Origin: Candidatus Peregrinibacteria bacterium
Lineage (GTDB): Bacteria; Patescibacteriota; Gracilibacteria; UM-FILTER-43-11
Direction of reading: 5' to 3'
Length of the DNA stretch: 14,616 bases
Assembly: GCA_016927155.1 (NCBI GenBank)
Contig: JAFGNE010000021.1
Location: 1-14,616, forward strand
A model generated the notes under the pieces. The model was not told where the DNA came from, ran no database searches, and saw only the letters and a program-made list of their open reading frames with translations. Shown here piece after piece: positions 1 to 8,298 of this stretch. The position numbers and the translations under genes are program-made. The stretch's first letter is position 1. Each line of letters begins with the position of its first letter.

Positions 1-857
1 CCATGAAGGAAAGTTTTGGAGTTGGACAAAAATTAATGTCTAAATTAGATCCCAAGGGCTTGGCCCATACCTTGGTGATTTCCGACGGCCTCATTGTTAA
101 TGGCACGGAACTTGTAAAAGGGCTTATCAGCAAATTGCCAAAAAATGTAGCGCTAACGGGAGGCTTGGCCGGAGACGGTCTTCATTATAAAGAAACCCTG
201 GTTGGTTTAGACGCCATGCCAAAAAAACACACCATTGCCCTGATCGGTTTTTATGGCAAGAAGCTCAAGGTAGGTTATGGCTCCATGGGGGGTTTTGATT
301 CTTTTGGGCCGGAACGATTGATCACCAGCTCAAAAGGGAATGTCCTTTATACGCTGGACAATAAGCTTGCCTTGAAAATATACAAAGAATATTTAGGCGA
401 TCAGGCTAAAGGCCTGCCTGCTTCCGGATTGTTTTTTCCGCTTTGCATCCGTTCGGGGGCTGGTAAAAATGATATCGTTAGGACAATTGCTTCTGTTAAT
501 GAAAAAGAACAAAGTTTGACATTTGCCGGCGACGTGCCTGAAGGGTTTTTTGCCCATTTAATGAGGGCCAATTTTGATCATTTGATTGGCGGGTCCGCCG
601 CCGCCGCCGCCTTGGCGCATGCGTCACTTGGATCAAAAAAACCTGATTTTGCCTTATTGGTAAGCTGTATTGGCCGAAAGCTGATTTTAAAGCAACGCAT
701 TGATGAAGAGATCGAAGTCGTTCAAGAAAAATTAGGGAAGCAAGTGGTGATAGCGGGATTTTATTCCTATGGCGAAATTTGCCCTTTTGCTTCCGCGAAC
801 ATGAAAAGCGAATTCCATAATCAGACCATGACCATTACCACTTTTTCCGAAAAATAA
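1..857 (+). CDS. FIST-domain sensory protein, 5' end outside window
   Basis: FIST (FIST_N plus FIST_C) proteins are predicted intracellular sensors that bind small ligands, possibly amino acids, and are usually encoded beside signalling proteins. The visible 284 residues (counted from the ATG at base 3) contain the FIST_N core GGLAGDG at 53-59. They also contain the linker GDVPEG at 176-181 followed by LMRANFDHLI, and the FIST_C signature CIGRKLIL...EEIE with GFYSYGEICP at 252-261 and EFHNQTMTITTFSE at the C terminus. Family members are usually near 380 residues, and about 100 N-terminal residues before the GGLAGDG region are missing. The ATG at base 3 is therefore probably an internal methionine and the gene starts before the window. 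The stop lies one base before the next start, so it is very likely co-transcribed with the multi-PAS gene. Soluble: no membrane segment is seen. The family call is firm; the ligand is unknown. Confidence 0.88.
   Translation, partial: MKESFGVGQKLMSKLDPKGLAHTLVISDGLIVNGTELVKGLISKLPKNVALTGGLAGDGLHYKETLVGLDAMPKKHTIALIGFYGKKLKVGYGSMGGFDSFGPERLITSSKGNVLYTLDNKLALKIYKEYLGDQAKGLPASGLFFPLCIRSGAGKNDIVRTIASVNEKEQSLTFAGDVPEGFFAHLMRANFDHLIGGSAAAAALAHASLGSKKPDFALLVSCIGRKLILKQRIDEEIEVVQEKLGKQVVIAGFYSYGEICPFASANMKSEFHNQTMTITTFSEK
595..611 (+). repeat. CCG triplet microsatellite in the FIST gene
   Basis: A run of nearly six CCG units (bases 595-611) encodes a five-alanine tract inside the FIST_C part. FIST proteins are normally alanine-rich at this point, so this is probably tolerated coding sequence rather than a functional repeat. 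Triplet length changes would keep the frame. Confidence 0.5.
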
Positions 858-858
858 T

Positions 859-3444
859 ATGAATGAACTACTCAAAAGACAAATTGAAAAGTATTTTGGC
901 GACTCAAAAAAGTTCCCTAAAGAGTTCAAGCTTTTTTTATCGGCAATCAGTGAAGCTTATGACGGATTTGATAACGACCGAAAACTTATTGAACGTTCTT
1001 TAGATATAAGTTCCAAAGAACTTATGGGTTTAAATAATTCCTTAATAAAAGAACGTGATTTTTCTAAAAGCATCGTTGATACCGCTCCGACCATCATCCT
1101 TATCCTGGACATGGAGGGAAGGATTGTTGATTTTAATCCTTATATGGAGGAGCTTACCGGTTATTCCTTAGCTGAAGTTAAAGGAAAGGACTGGTTTACT
1201 AATTTTTTGCCCAAGTGTGATTACAATCAGATTAGAAAAATTTTTCGCAAAGCCATTGGGAATATACACACCAAAGGCAATATTAATCCTATTGTTACGA
1301 AAAGCGGACGTAAGATTCTTGTTGAATGGTATGACAAGGCACTGAAAGACAAGAATGGCAAAATAATTGGTCTGCTTTCTATAGGGCGGGACATTACCGA
1401 ACTTAAAAAGACAGAAGAGGCTTTGCGTGAAAGCGAAGTTTTAAGCCGTTCCCTGATGGACGCGAATCCCATGTCGATACAGGGGTACGGAATAGACGGC
1501 ATAGTCCGCTATTGGAACAAGGCCAGCGAGAAGATTTATGGTTATTCCGCCAAGGAGGCTATTGGCAAAAACCTGAGCGAGCTCATTCTTCCGCCTTCTA
1601 TCAAGCCCATGTTCAAGCAGGGGCTGAAATTGGCAAAAAAAGCAGATCGTTCCGGCGAATTCCTGCCGGCGGGTGAAGTCCAGCTCCGCAAGAAAGATGG
1701 CTCTTCCATTGACGTTTATTCCACACATGTCATTGTCAAAATTGAAGGCCAGGAGCCGGAAATGTTTTGCATTGATTTCGATCTTTCCGAGAGAAAAAAA
1801 ATTGAAGAGGAATTGCTAAAATTCAAACTGGGTATAGAACGTTCGGATCAGGCGGTATTCATAACGGACCAAAAAGGGCTGATCACTTATGTCAATTCCA
1901 CGTTTATGAAATTGTACGGCTATAAAGCGAACCAGGTTTTGGGCAAATCCCGCCATATCCTCAATTCCCACAAGCAGACGACGCGTTTTTATCGTGAATT
2001 TTGGCGCGATCTCCTTAAGGGGAAACCCATGAATGTTGAGCTGACGACCCGGACAAAAGACGGGCGCTATGTTAATGTGATGGAATCTGTGAATCCTATC
2101 ATCGACGACGAGAAGAAAATCATCGGTTTCCTTTCCATCCAAACCGATATCACGGAAGAAAAAAAGGTGCAGGAAAAGATCATTGAGGCGGAAGAACGGT
2201 ACCGTGATATTGTAGAAAATTCGCCCGACATGATCCATTCGGTGGATAAAAATGGGCGTGTTATTTTCGCCAATAAAAAGGAGCGCGAGCTTTTGGGCTA
2301 TTCCGAAAGCGAACTGCTTGGCATATCTATCAAAAAAATCTACGCGCCGGAACTGTGGCGTGAGGTAGAAAAAGGTTTTAAGAAGTTGATCCAAAAAGGT
2401 TCTTTATTTGTGCCAAGCGGGAAGATGATTAAAAAGAACGGCGAACGGATTGAAGTCGAGGTCGATTCCATCGCGGTTTACAACAAGAAAGGGGATTTTA
2501 TGTATACCCGTTCCATCATCCGCGATATAACCGAACGCAAACGCGCCGAAGAGGCCCGCCTGAAAGCCGAACAAAAATACAAGATCATTTTTAGGGCTTC
2601 CACCGATGCTATCATGATGCTGGACAGGAAAAAGTTTTTTGATTGCAATGCCTCGGCATTGAAAATGTTCAGGGTGAAGACCGTTGAAGAATTCTGCAAG
2701 TTCCATCCTTCTGAATTGTCCCCCCCCAAGCAACCCGATGGCAGCGATTCAAAGAAAGCGGCTGATAAAGAAATTGAAAAGGCTTATAAGACGGGAAGCA
2801 ATCTTTTTTCCTGGGTCCATCGTCGAAGGAACGGCGAAGATTTTTTTGCGGAAGTGTTACTCACCCGCATGGAATTGGAAGGCCGGCTTGTGCTGCAGGT
2901 AACGGTTCGTGACATCACGGAGCGCAGAAAATCGGAAATCGAACTTAAAAAACTGCATCTCGGCTTTGAGCGGTCCAGCCAGATCATGTTCATGACTGAC
3001 GCCAAGGGTAAGATCAATTATGTGAATCCGGCCTTTGAAGCCACTTACCTTATCCGGAAAAAAGAAGCCATTGGCAAAACGCCCCGGATCCTGAAATCCG
3101 ATAAACAGTCCCTCCCTTTTTACAAGAATTTTTGGCGCCGTATCCTCGATAAAGAGCCTTTGAGTATTATCCTCGTCAATAAAACAAGGGATGGCCGCCT
3201 GATTGATATCCGGGCGTCGGTTAGCCCCATATTGGACGATTCTGGCCAGGTTATCGGGTTTTTGGCGATCCAGACCAACATCACCGAACAACGGAAAATT
3301 GAAATGGAAATTAAGCGGAAAGTGGAGCAGATGGAATTCATGGGCCGCATGAATATCAAGCGGCACAAAAAAATGCTGATGATGGAAAAAGAAATTGAAC
3401 GCCTTAAAAAACGTCTCGGCGAATCCTCAAAAATATCTTTTTAA
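859..3444 (+). CDS. Six-PAS-domain sensory protein without output domain
   Basis: This 861-residue soluble protein is a string of six PAS domains at about 70-185, 195-315, 326-433, 451-560, 575-685 and 703-810. Most end with the PAC-type DIT-E/DITER motif (RDITELKK, TDITEEKK, RDITERKR, RDITERRK, TNITEQRK). The first 65 residues are unassigned. The C-terminal ~45 residues are charged and helical (coiled coil likely) and resemble the short helix found after PAS arrays in other bacteria. No HisKA, HATPase, GGDEF, EAL or DNA-binding region follows, so it must act through a partner. PAS3 and PAS6 align over 108 residues without gaps at about 50 identities by hand count, pointing to internal duplication. 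No cofactor can be named from sequence. The ATG at 859 was chosen because it follows the FIST stop by one base, although no Shine-Dalgarno is present. A role as a redox or ligand sensor or scaffold is inferred. The PAS content is certain. Confidence 0.9.
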   Translation: MNELLKRQIEKYFGDSKKFPKEFKLFLSAISEAYDGFDNDRKLIERSLDISSKELMGLNNSLIKERDFSKSIVDTAPTIILILDMEGRIVDFNPYMEELTGYSLAEVKGKDWFTNFLPKCDYNQIRKIFRKAIGNIHTKGNINPIVTKSGRKILVEWYDKALKDKNGKIIGLLSIGRDITELKKTEEALRESEVLSRSLMDANPMSIQGYGIDGIVRYWNKASEKIYGYSAKEAIGKNLSELILPPSIKPMFKQGLKLAKKADRSGEFLPAGEVQLRKKDGSSIDVYSTHVIVKIEGQEPEMFCIDFDLSERKKIEEELLKFKLGIERSDQAVFITDQKGLITYVNSTFMKLYGYKANQVLGKSRHILNSHKQTTRFYREFWRDLLKGKPMNVELTTRTKDGRYVNVMESVNPIIDDEKKIIGFLSIQTDITEEKKVQEKIIEAEERYRDIVENSPDMIHSVDKNGRVIFANKKERELLGYSESELLGISIKKIYAPELWREVEKGFKKLIQKGSLFVPSGKMIKKNGERIEVEVDSIAVYNKKGDFMYTRSIIRDITERKRAEEARLKAEQKYKIIFRASTDAIMMLDRKKFFDCNASALKMFRVKTVEEFCKFHPSELSPPKQPDGSDSKKAADKEIEKAYKTGSNLFSWVHRRRNGEDFFAEVLLTRMELEGRLVLQVTVRDITERRKSEIELKKLHLGFERSSQIMFMTDAKGKINYVNPAFEATYLIRKKEAIGKTPRILKSDKQSLPFYKNFWRRILDKEPLSIILVNKTRDGRLIDIRASVSPILDDSGQVIGFLAIQTNITEQRKIEMEIKRKVEQMEFMGRMNIKRHKKMLMMEKEIERLKKRLGESSKISF

Positions 3445-3453
3445 TTTTTTTTG

Positions 3454-4521
3454 ATGAGCAAGAACAATCTCCACAAGTTTTACAGGTGGCTTAAAATAAC
3501 GCTGGCTGTTTTGATTTTAGGGGGCGCGGGTTTTTTAGGCTGGTTCTTTTTTGTTCAAAAAACAGCCGATTTTCCGGTTGCCGAAACACCATTGCCGCTC
3601 CGCCTGGCCATCGATGTCTGGCCGGGAAATTTTTGGGTCATCGTGGCCCAGAAAAAAGGCTATTTCGCCGAAGAAGGGGTATCGGTTGAGATGAAAGATG
3701 TTTCGGCGGATTATGACGGGTCGCTTGATGAACTGACGCGCGGAGAACTTGATGCTAACGTGCTGGCCCTTTACGACCTGATTGAACTGAACCGCGGCAA
3801 GGTCAATTTGGTGGGAATATTGGTTACCGATACCTCTTTGGAAGCCGAAGGGATTGCCGCGAAACCGGAATTTGCCCGCCTTTCCGACTTGCGCGGAAAA
3901 CGCGTGGGTGTTAACCCTGAATCTTATTTGGATTTTTATCTGGAACTTGCTATGGCCAACGCGGGCTTGGCTGCAGGGGATTATGTGAAAGTCCCCGTCA
4001 ATACCGATGACCTGCCCGAAGAGTTCGGCGATAAAAATTTAGATGCGGCCATCGCGTGGCAGCCTACGCTTGGCGAAATGGAAGTCAAATATAACCTTAA
4101 GCGGATTTTCACCGCTGCCGATATCGAAGGGCTTTCCCCCGGTATTTTGGTTATACCCCTTTCGCTTGCCGATTCCAGGGCGGATGACCTTTCCGGCATG
4201 ATGAAGGCTTGGTACAGGGCGACGGAATTCATTAAGTCCAACCCGGAAGAGGCTATGGCCCTTGTCAGCGAAGTGGAATTTGAATCTTATCCGGGACATT
4301 ATGCCCCTGAGGAATTGTTGGCGCTGATGGAAGAAGATAAAATCAACGATTTACAGGATAACCTGACGGCGTTTAGTTTTTCAATGGGGAGCGGGTCGCT
4401 TTATGGCAGCGTCCAGAATGTGGCGAGATACCTGAAAAAAAATCGGGATATAGAATTGGATTTTGATATCAAAGCAGTACTTAACCCCCGTTTTATCCAG
4501 CTCCTTAAATCCTCTTTTTAG
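3454..4521 (+). CDS. Membrane-anchored NMT1/SsuA-like solute-binding protein
   Basis: A 355-residue periplasmic-binding-protein-2 family protein of the NMT1/THI5/SsuA type, which normally delivers pyrimidine precursors, sulfonates or nitrate-like solutes to ABC transporters. Residues 13-34 form a single hydrophobic segment after a basic N terminus. There is no lipobox cysteine, so it is probably anchored by an uncleaved signal. The fold starts at PLRLAIDVWPGNFWVIVAQK, followed by KKGYFAEEGVSVEM, the hinge-like LSDLRGKRVGV and the DAAIAWQPTLGEME segment. These are typical family landmarks. No permease or ATPase gene is nearby; the neighbours are a PAS sensor, a truncated copy of itself and a sensor kinase. 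This suggests a sensory rather than a transport role (inference). The ATG at 3454 is preferred over the TTG at 3451; neither has a ribosome site, and a T-run precedes them. The substrate cannot be told. Confidence 0.85.
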   Translation: MSKNNLHKFYRWLKITLAVLILGGAGFLGWFFFVQKTADFPVAETPLPLRLAIDVWPGNFWVIVAQKKGYFAEEGVSVEMKDVSADYDGSLDELTRGELDANVLALYDLIELNRGKVNLVGILVTDTSLEAEGIAAKPEFARLSDLRGKRVGVNPESYLDFYLELAMANAGLAAGDYVKVPVNTDDLPEEFGDKNLDAAIAWQPTLGEMEVKYNLKRIFTAADIEGLSPGILVIPLSLADSRADDLSGMMKAWYRATEFIKSNPEEAMALVSEVEFESYPGHYAPEELLALMEEDKINDLQDNLTAFSFSMGSGSLYGSVQNVARYLKKNRDIELDFDIKAVLNPRFIQLLKSSF

Positions 4522-4525
4522 CCCG

Positions 4526-4819
4526 ATGAAACATTCCCCTCCGTTTTACCGGCGGTTTGCCCTGGTGCTTATTGCCCTGGCTTTTGGGGCAACGGCGGTC
4601 GCAGGCTGGTTTTTAGTGGGGCATTTTATGGCGAAAGGAAACCCGCCGTTACGCCTGGCTGTTGATTTTTGGTCCGGTAATTTTTGGGTCATCGTGGTGG
4701 CCGACGAGGGGGTTTTCCAGCATGATTACACAAAAGTGGATATCAGCCCTGATTTTAGCGGGGACAGGATGCCGGAACCGTATTTTTATCCGCTCTGTTC
4801 AGTAGTTTCTTATGGTTGA
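4526..4819 (+). pseudogene. Truncated second copy of the solute-binding protein
   Basis: This 97-residue open frame repeats the start of the preceding binding protein: a basic N terminus, a hydrophobic anchor at about 12-32, then PLRLAVDFWSGNFWVIVVAD at 41-60. Over the first 24 aligned residues from PLRLA about 16 are identical, and 19 bases (4679-4697) are identical to 3628-3646. After residue ~80 the match stops, and a short unrelated tail ends at TGA 4817-4819, overlapping the kinase start by 8 bases. About three quarters of the fold is missing, so it cannot bind solute as a normal family member. It is most likely a remnant left by a deletion between a paralogue and the kinase gene. A less likely view is a functional short anchored peptide, since the frame is intact and still coupled to the next gene. 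It starts 4 bases after the previous stop, without a Shine-Dalgarno. Confidence 0.7.
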
Positions 4820-7679
4820 AAAAATAATTTCTATTTTGGAGCAAACGAAAAAAAATCTGACTCGGTCAAGGTTTTTCACGATCCGAAATAAATTGGCGTT
4901 TTATTTTGTCGTTTCCGCCCTGTTTTCTTCTTTGCTTTTGGGTTTTTTGACCATCCGGCAGGTTTCACAGACGCTTTCTACGGGCACAGAAACACTTTTT
5001 TCATCCATCGCTTCCCATAAAGTCAGCCAGCTTCGGTTATGGCTTGAAGATAATAAAAATCGCGTCGCGGCTTTCGCGGCTTCTTCCACGGAACTTATCG
5101 CTGAAACAGATTCTTTTAGGCGGGCACCGGAAGCGGAAATAAAAAACAGGCTTGTTTCCACCATGGAGCAGTTTCTTTACCATAATCCTGTTTTTTTTGA
5201 ACTGTTCCTGGTTGATCCGGCCACAGGCAAGGTAATCGTTTCCACAACGCCTGCCATGGAAGAGGCTGATATGTCGGACCAGGATTGTTTCCGGGAAGGG
5301 ATAAAGGCTCTTTGCGCCACTCCCATTTATTCCACCTCTTTTTCTGAAGGGAGCGCGATTACCATCGCTATCCCCCTTTCCAACGCTTCTCATGAGCTTT
5401 TGGCCGTTTTGGGCGCCCGTGTCAATTTATTTTCCCTAAACGACATTTTGGCGGAACGGGGCGGATTAGGAAAAAGCGGTGAAACTTACATCGTTAGCCG
5501 CGGTTATTCTGTTGTCGCCGGAACCGGTTTTACCGAGGAGTACCAAGTGCCTGCCGCTGAATTGGAACACATGGTTATTCGCACACAAGGCGCTTTAAAA
5601 GCCCTGGATGGGCAAAAAGGTTTTGCCGCTTACATGGGATATGGCGATTATGAAGTGATGGGCTACTACGAATATTTACCCTTTTTTGACGCGGCGCTTT
5701 TGGTGGAGCAATATAGCCATGAAACCCTGGAGCCGATCCATACCCTGGAAATCACAATCGGTTTTTATATTTTTGCCGTTTTAGTCCTGTTTATCATTAT
5801 GGCCAATGTGGTGGCGGCCACTTTTTCCCGCCCCATTGTCCGTTTGGCGGAAAGCGCCCATCGGATCGCTTCCGGCCAGCTTAAGCATAATATCAGCGTG
5901 AATACCGCTGATGAAATCGGGACTTTGGCTATTGCCTTCAGGCAAATGACGAACCATTTGGTCAATTCGTTGAATGAAACCAAAAATGTGATTGAAACCA
6001 TGCCGGACGCGCTTTTTATCCTGGACCGCGAGGGGAAAATCCAATCCGCCAACCATACCGCCTCTTTATTGGTTAAGGCCAGGAAACATCATTTAGTCGG
6101 CCAGTCTTTTGGTGAGTTTATTTTGCGCCAGGACGCCTCTTTATGGGCGGGTACCTTAAAAGGGTTAAAGGTCGCGGCGCTTACCGATTTGCAAATTTTT
6201 TGTTATACAAAAAAAGGCGCGAAAATTCCCGTCAGTCTTTCCGGTTCGTCTTTGAAAAACGAAGAGGGTGAGGTTATCGGGTTTATGATCGTATTCAAAG
6301 ACCTGAGAGAGCTCCGGAAATACGCCAAAAAACGCGTGGATGAAATCACCCCCCTGCTTCAAAGCATTTCCCTGGGGGATTTCACCAAAAAACCCGAATT
6401 GCCTTCCTCGGAAGATGAATTTACAGACCTTTTGGTCGCTATTGATCTGATGGCCGAAAACCTTCGCGGGCTCATCGAAGAAAGCCAGAAAAAAACTGAT
6501 GAGATCAAGTTTTCCAAAAATAAACTGGAAATTGCCCACCACGGGCTTAAAAAAGCGCTGACCACCATTGAAAAAGAAAAAGCAAAATCCGATACTCTGT
6601 TGGCCAGTTTGGGCGAAGCGGTAACGGCCATTGACTTGCGCGGTAATGTCATAATCCTTAACCATGAAGCGGAAGAACTTTTCGGGCATCTCTCCCGAGA
6701 AGTGCTTGGCCGGCCTTATGCGCAATTGGTTGAACTTAAAAATGAAAAAGGCGCGGTTATTTCTTTTACAGAATATCCCCTGAAAGAAGCGTTGGCCCAT
6801 AAAAAGGTTGTGTTTACCACAACTTTCCTTACCCGCAAGGGCGCGGAACCTTTACCTTTGGCCACCACGGTTTCTCCCATACTTTTTGGGGAGAAATTAT
6901 TGGGGGTTGTCGCTACTTTTCGCGACATCACCAAGGAAATGGAAATCGATAGGGCCAAAACGGAATTCGTATCCCTCGCTTCCCATCAGCTCCGCACTCC
7001 GCTCACTGCTATCAAGTGGTTGCTGCAGGAACTTCTCCGCAAGGGGGGACTTACCAAAACCCAGCATGAATATGCCCAGGACGCTTTAAAATCCAATGAT
7101 CGGATGGTTAGCCTGGTCAATGACCTGCTTAATGTTTCCCGTTTGGAAACGGGTAAAATCAGCGTGCTTTCCAAAAGGGCAGACATCACGGATATTTTGG
7201 GCCAGATTATCAACGAAGTTAATGCCGAATTACGGGATAAGAATATAAAAATCAATTTTATACGGCCCGCATCATCCGTTTCCATTGAAGTGGATGTCCA
7301 ACTGTTTCAGCAGGTTGTCTCTAACCTCCTTTCCAATGCCGTTAAATATTCCGATCCGGGTACTGCAGTTACCCTCCGGCTTGCAAAAAAGGCCCGGAAG
7401 GTACAAATTGAAGTGGAAGACCATGGCATCGGGATACCCAAAGACCAGCAACATCGGATATTCGAAAAATTTTTCCGTACGGGTGAAGCGGTCAAACGTT
7501 CCACGACGGGTTCCGGGCTCGGCCTGTACATCGTCAAAAAGATCATGCATGCTTGTCATGGTTCCATCCGTTTTATTTCCCGCGAAAACAAGGGCACAAA
7601 ATTCATTTTAATTTTCCCGGAAAAAGGCCCTGTCCTTAAAGAGGGGGAAAGGCAGCTTATCCCCCATCGAATAAGTTAA
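4812..7679 (+). CDS. dCache-HAMP-PAS-HAMP-PAS sensor histidine kinase
   Basis: A 955-residue membrane sensor kinase. In order: membrane segment 28-48; an extracytoplasmic double-Cache-like domain about 50-310 (LVDPATGKVIVST, then GKSGETYIVSRGY); second membrane segment 314-336; HAMP 338-388; PAS 390-500; a HAMP-like stretch about 503-555 (LGDF...DEFTDLLVAIDLMAENL); coiled coil to about 595; PAS about 597-710; HisKA with phosphoacceptor His725 in SHQLRTPLTA. The HATPase has an N-box with Asn842 (NLLSNAVKYS), a G1 box at 870-876 (DHGIGIP), an F-box (FEKFF) and a G2 box at 900-905 (GSGLGL). All catalytic boxes are present, so it should be active. The Cache domain implies sensing of a small extracellular molecule. 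No receiver is fused; the three receivers directly downstream are the likely phosphate acceptors. An in-frame TAG at 4803 rules out a longer N terminus. The start overlaps the truncated binding-protein gene by 8 bases, suggesting translational coupling. The ligand is unknown. Confidence 0.93.
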   Translation: MVEKIISILEQTKKNLTRSRFFTIRNKLAFYFVVSALFSSLLLGFLTIRQVSQTLSTGTETLFSSIASHKVSQLRLWLEDNKNRVAAFAASSTELIAETDSFRRAPEAEIKNRLVSTMEQFLYHNPVFFELFLVDPATGKVIVSTTPAMEEADMSDQDCFREGIKALCATPIYSTSFSEGSAITIAIPLSNASHELLAVLGARVNLFSLNDILAERGGLGKSGETYIVSRGYSVVAGTGFTEEYQVPAAELEHMVIRTQGALKALDGQKGFAAYMGYGDYEVMGYYEYLPFFDAALLVEQYSHETLEPIHTLEITIGFYIFAVLVLFIIMANVVAATFSRPIVRLAESAHRIASGQLKHNISVNTADEIGTLAIAFRQMTNHLVNSLNETKNVIETMPDALFILDREGKIQSANHTASLLVKARKHHLVGQSFGEFILRQDASLWAGTLKGLKVAALTDLQIFCYTKKGAKIPVSLSGSSLKNEEGEVIGFMIVFKDLRELRKYAKKRVDEITPLLQSISLGDFTKKPELPSSEDEFTDLLVAIDLMAENLRGLIEESQKKTDEIKFSKNKLEIAHHGLKKALTTIEKEKAKSDTLLASLGEAVTAIDLRGNVIILNHEAEELFGHLSREVLGRPYAQLVELKNEKGAVISFTEYPLKEALAHKKVVFTTTFLTRKGAEPLPLATTVSPILFGEKLLGVVATFRDITKEMEIDRAKTEFVSLASHQLRTPLTAIKWLLQELLRKGGLTKTQHEYAQDALKSNDRMVSLVNDLLNVSRLETGKISVLSKRADITDILGQIINEVNAELRDKNIKINFIRPASSVSIEVDVQLFQQVVSNLLSNAVKYSDPGTAVTLRLAKKARKVQIEVEDHGIGIPKDQQHRIFEKFFRTGEAVKRSTTGSGLGLYIVKKIMHACHGSIRFISRENKGTKFILIFPEKGPVLKEGERQLIPHRIS

Positions 7680-7691
7680 CCTTATGTTGCC

Positions 7692-8069
7692 ATGAAAAAA
7701 ACAGCTAAACTCCGCAAAATACTGATTGCCGAAGATGACCCTTTTTTGGTAAAGATCGCGAGCAACCGGTTAAGAGAAGAGGGTTTTGAAGTGGATACCG
7801 CCGGCAATGGCGCGGAAGCTCTGGAAAAAATCAGTAAAAACCATTATTCCGTCGTCCTCCTTGATCTCATTATGCCGATGAAAGACGGTTTTGAAGTTCT
7901 TAGGGTGTTGCGCCAAAAGAAGGACAAAACCCCTGTGCTTATTTTTAGTAACCTGGCGCAGGATGAAGATAAGGAAGAAGTGAAAAGGCTAGGGGCGAAA
8001 GGGTATTATGTAAAATCCGACATTGCCATTGATGAAGTGGTTAAGGCCGTTAAGAATTTTCTGAAGTGA
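7692..8069 (+). CDS. Stand-alone CheY-like receiver (response regulator)
   Basis: A 125-residue single receiver domain with no output domain. The acidic pair Asp15/Asp16 (IAEDD), phosphoacceptor Asp58 (LLDLIMP), switch Ser86 (PVLIFSN) and conserved Lys108 (YYVKSD) are all present, so it should accept phosphate from a kinase. It begins 12 bases after the kinase stop and is very probably its partner. Single-domain receivers act by binding other proteins; whether the target is the pilus machinery encoded further downstream or a relay step is inference. The ATG at 7684 runs into a stop after three codons, so the ATG at 7692 is the start. No Shine-Dalgarno is seen. Confidence 0.92.
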   Translation: MKKTAKLRKILIAEDDPFLVKIASNRLREEGFEVDTAGNGAEALEKISKNHYSVVLLDLIMPMKDGFEVLRVLRQKKDKTPVLIFSNLAQDEDKEEVKRLGAKGYYVKSDIAIDEVVKAVKNFLK

Positions 8070-8097
8070 CCTCCGCTTATCGTTTAACGGGTTCCTT

Positions 8098-8286
8098 ATG
8101 AAGAAAAAGCACGAATTGTTCATCGCGGAAGACGATCACCTTCTCTTAAAAATCCTGAAAGAACGCTTTAGCCAGGAATATTGCAATGTTACAGGAATCA
8201 CCGCCAAATATCTCGTCAAATCCGGAGCCAGCCTGGATGATATCGCGCGGGAAACATGCCTTGTGTGCCATGGCAAGAAAGCCTAA
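8098..8286 (+). pseudogene. Receiver remnant with the central half deleted
   Basis: A 62-residue frame that begins like a receiver (LFIAEDDHLLLKILKERF, with the acidic pair) and then jumps to the last part of one (AKYLVKSGASLDDIARE, with the conserved lysine). Compared with the receivers on either side, roughly 65-70 residues are missing, including the phosphoacceptor aspartate strand and the switch Ser/Thr. It cannot be phosphorylated in the usual way and is unlikely to fold as a receiver. The join is in frame, as expected for a clean internal deletion after tandem duplication. The final residues (CLVCHGKKA) do not match the family. It could be a non-functional remnant, a mis-assembled stretch, or a small dominant interactor; the remnant view is preferred. 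It starts 28 bases after the previous stop, with no Shine-Dalgarno. Confidence 0.65.
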
Positions 8287-8298
8287 GCGTCCCTTTTT

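Noticed and set aside
3445..3453. T-run after the multi-PAS stop as a terminator
   Set aside because: No stable hairpin was seen before it, and the next gene starts within 10 bases, so it is probably just the spacer.
6165..6800. A 211-codon minus-strand frame opposite the kinase gene
   Set aside because: It has a phenylalanine-rich composition without domains and is fully inside the kinase coding region, so it is treated as a shadow frame. Similar frames at 1816-2394 and 2857-3366 were rejected for the same reason.
8257..8274. CLVCH heme-binding-like motif (CxxCH) in the receiver remnant
   Set aside because: The protein has no export signal and is a decayed receiver, so a single CxxCH is most simply chance.
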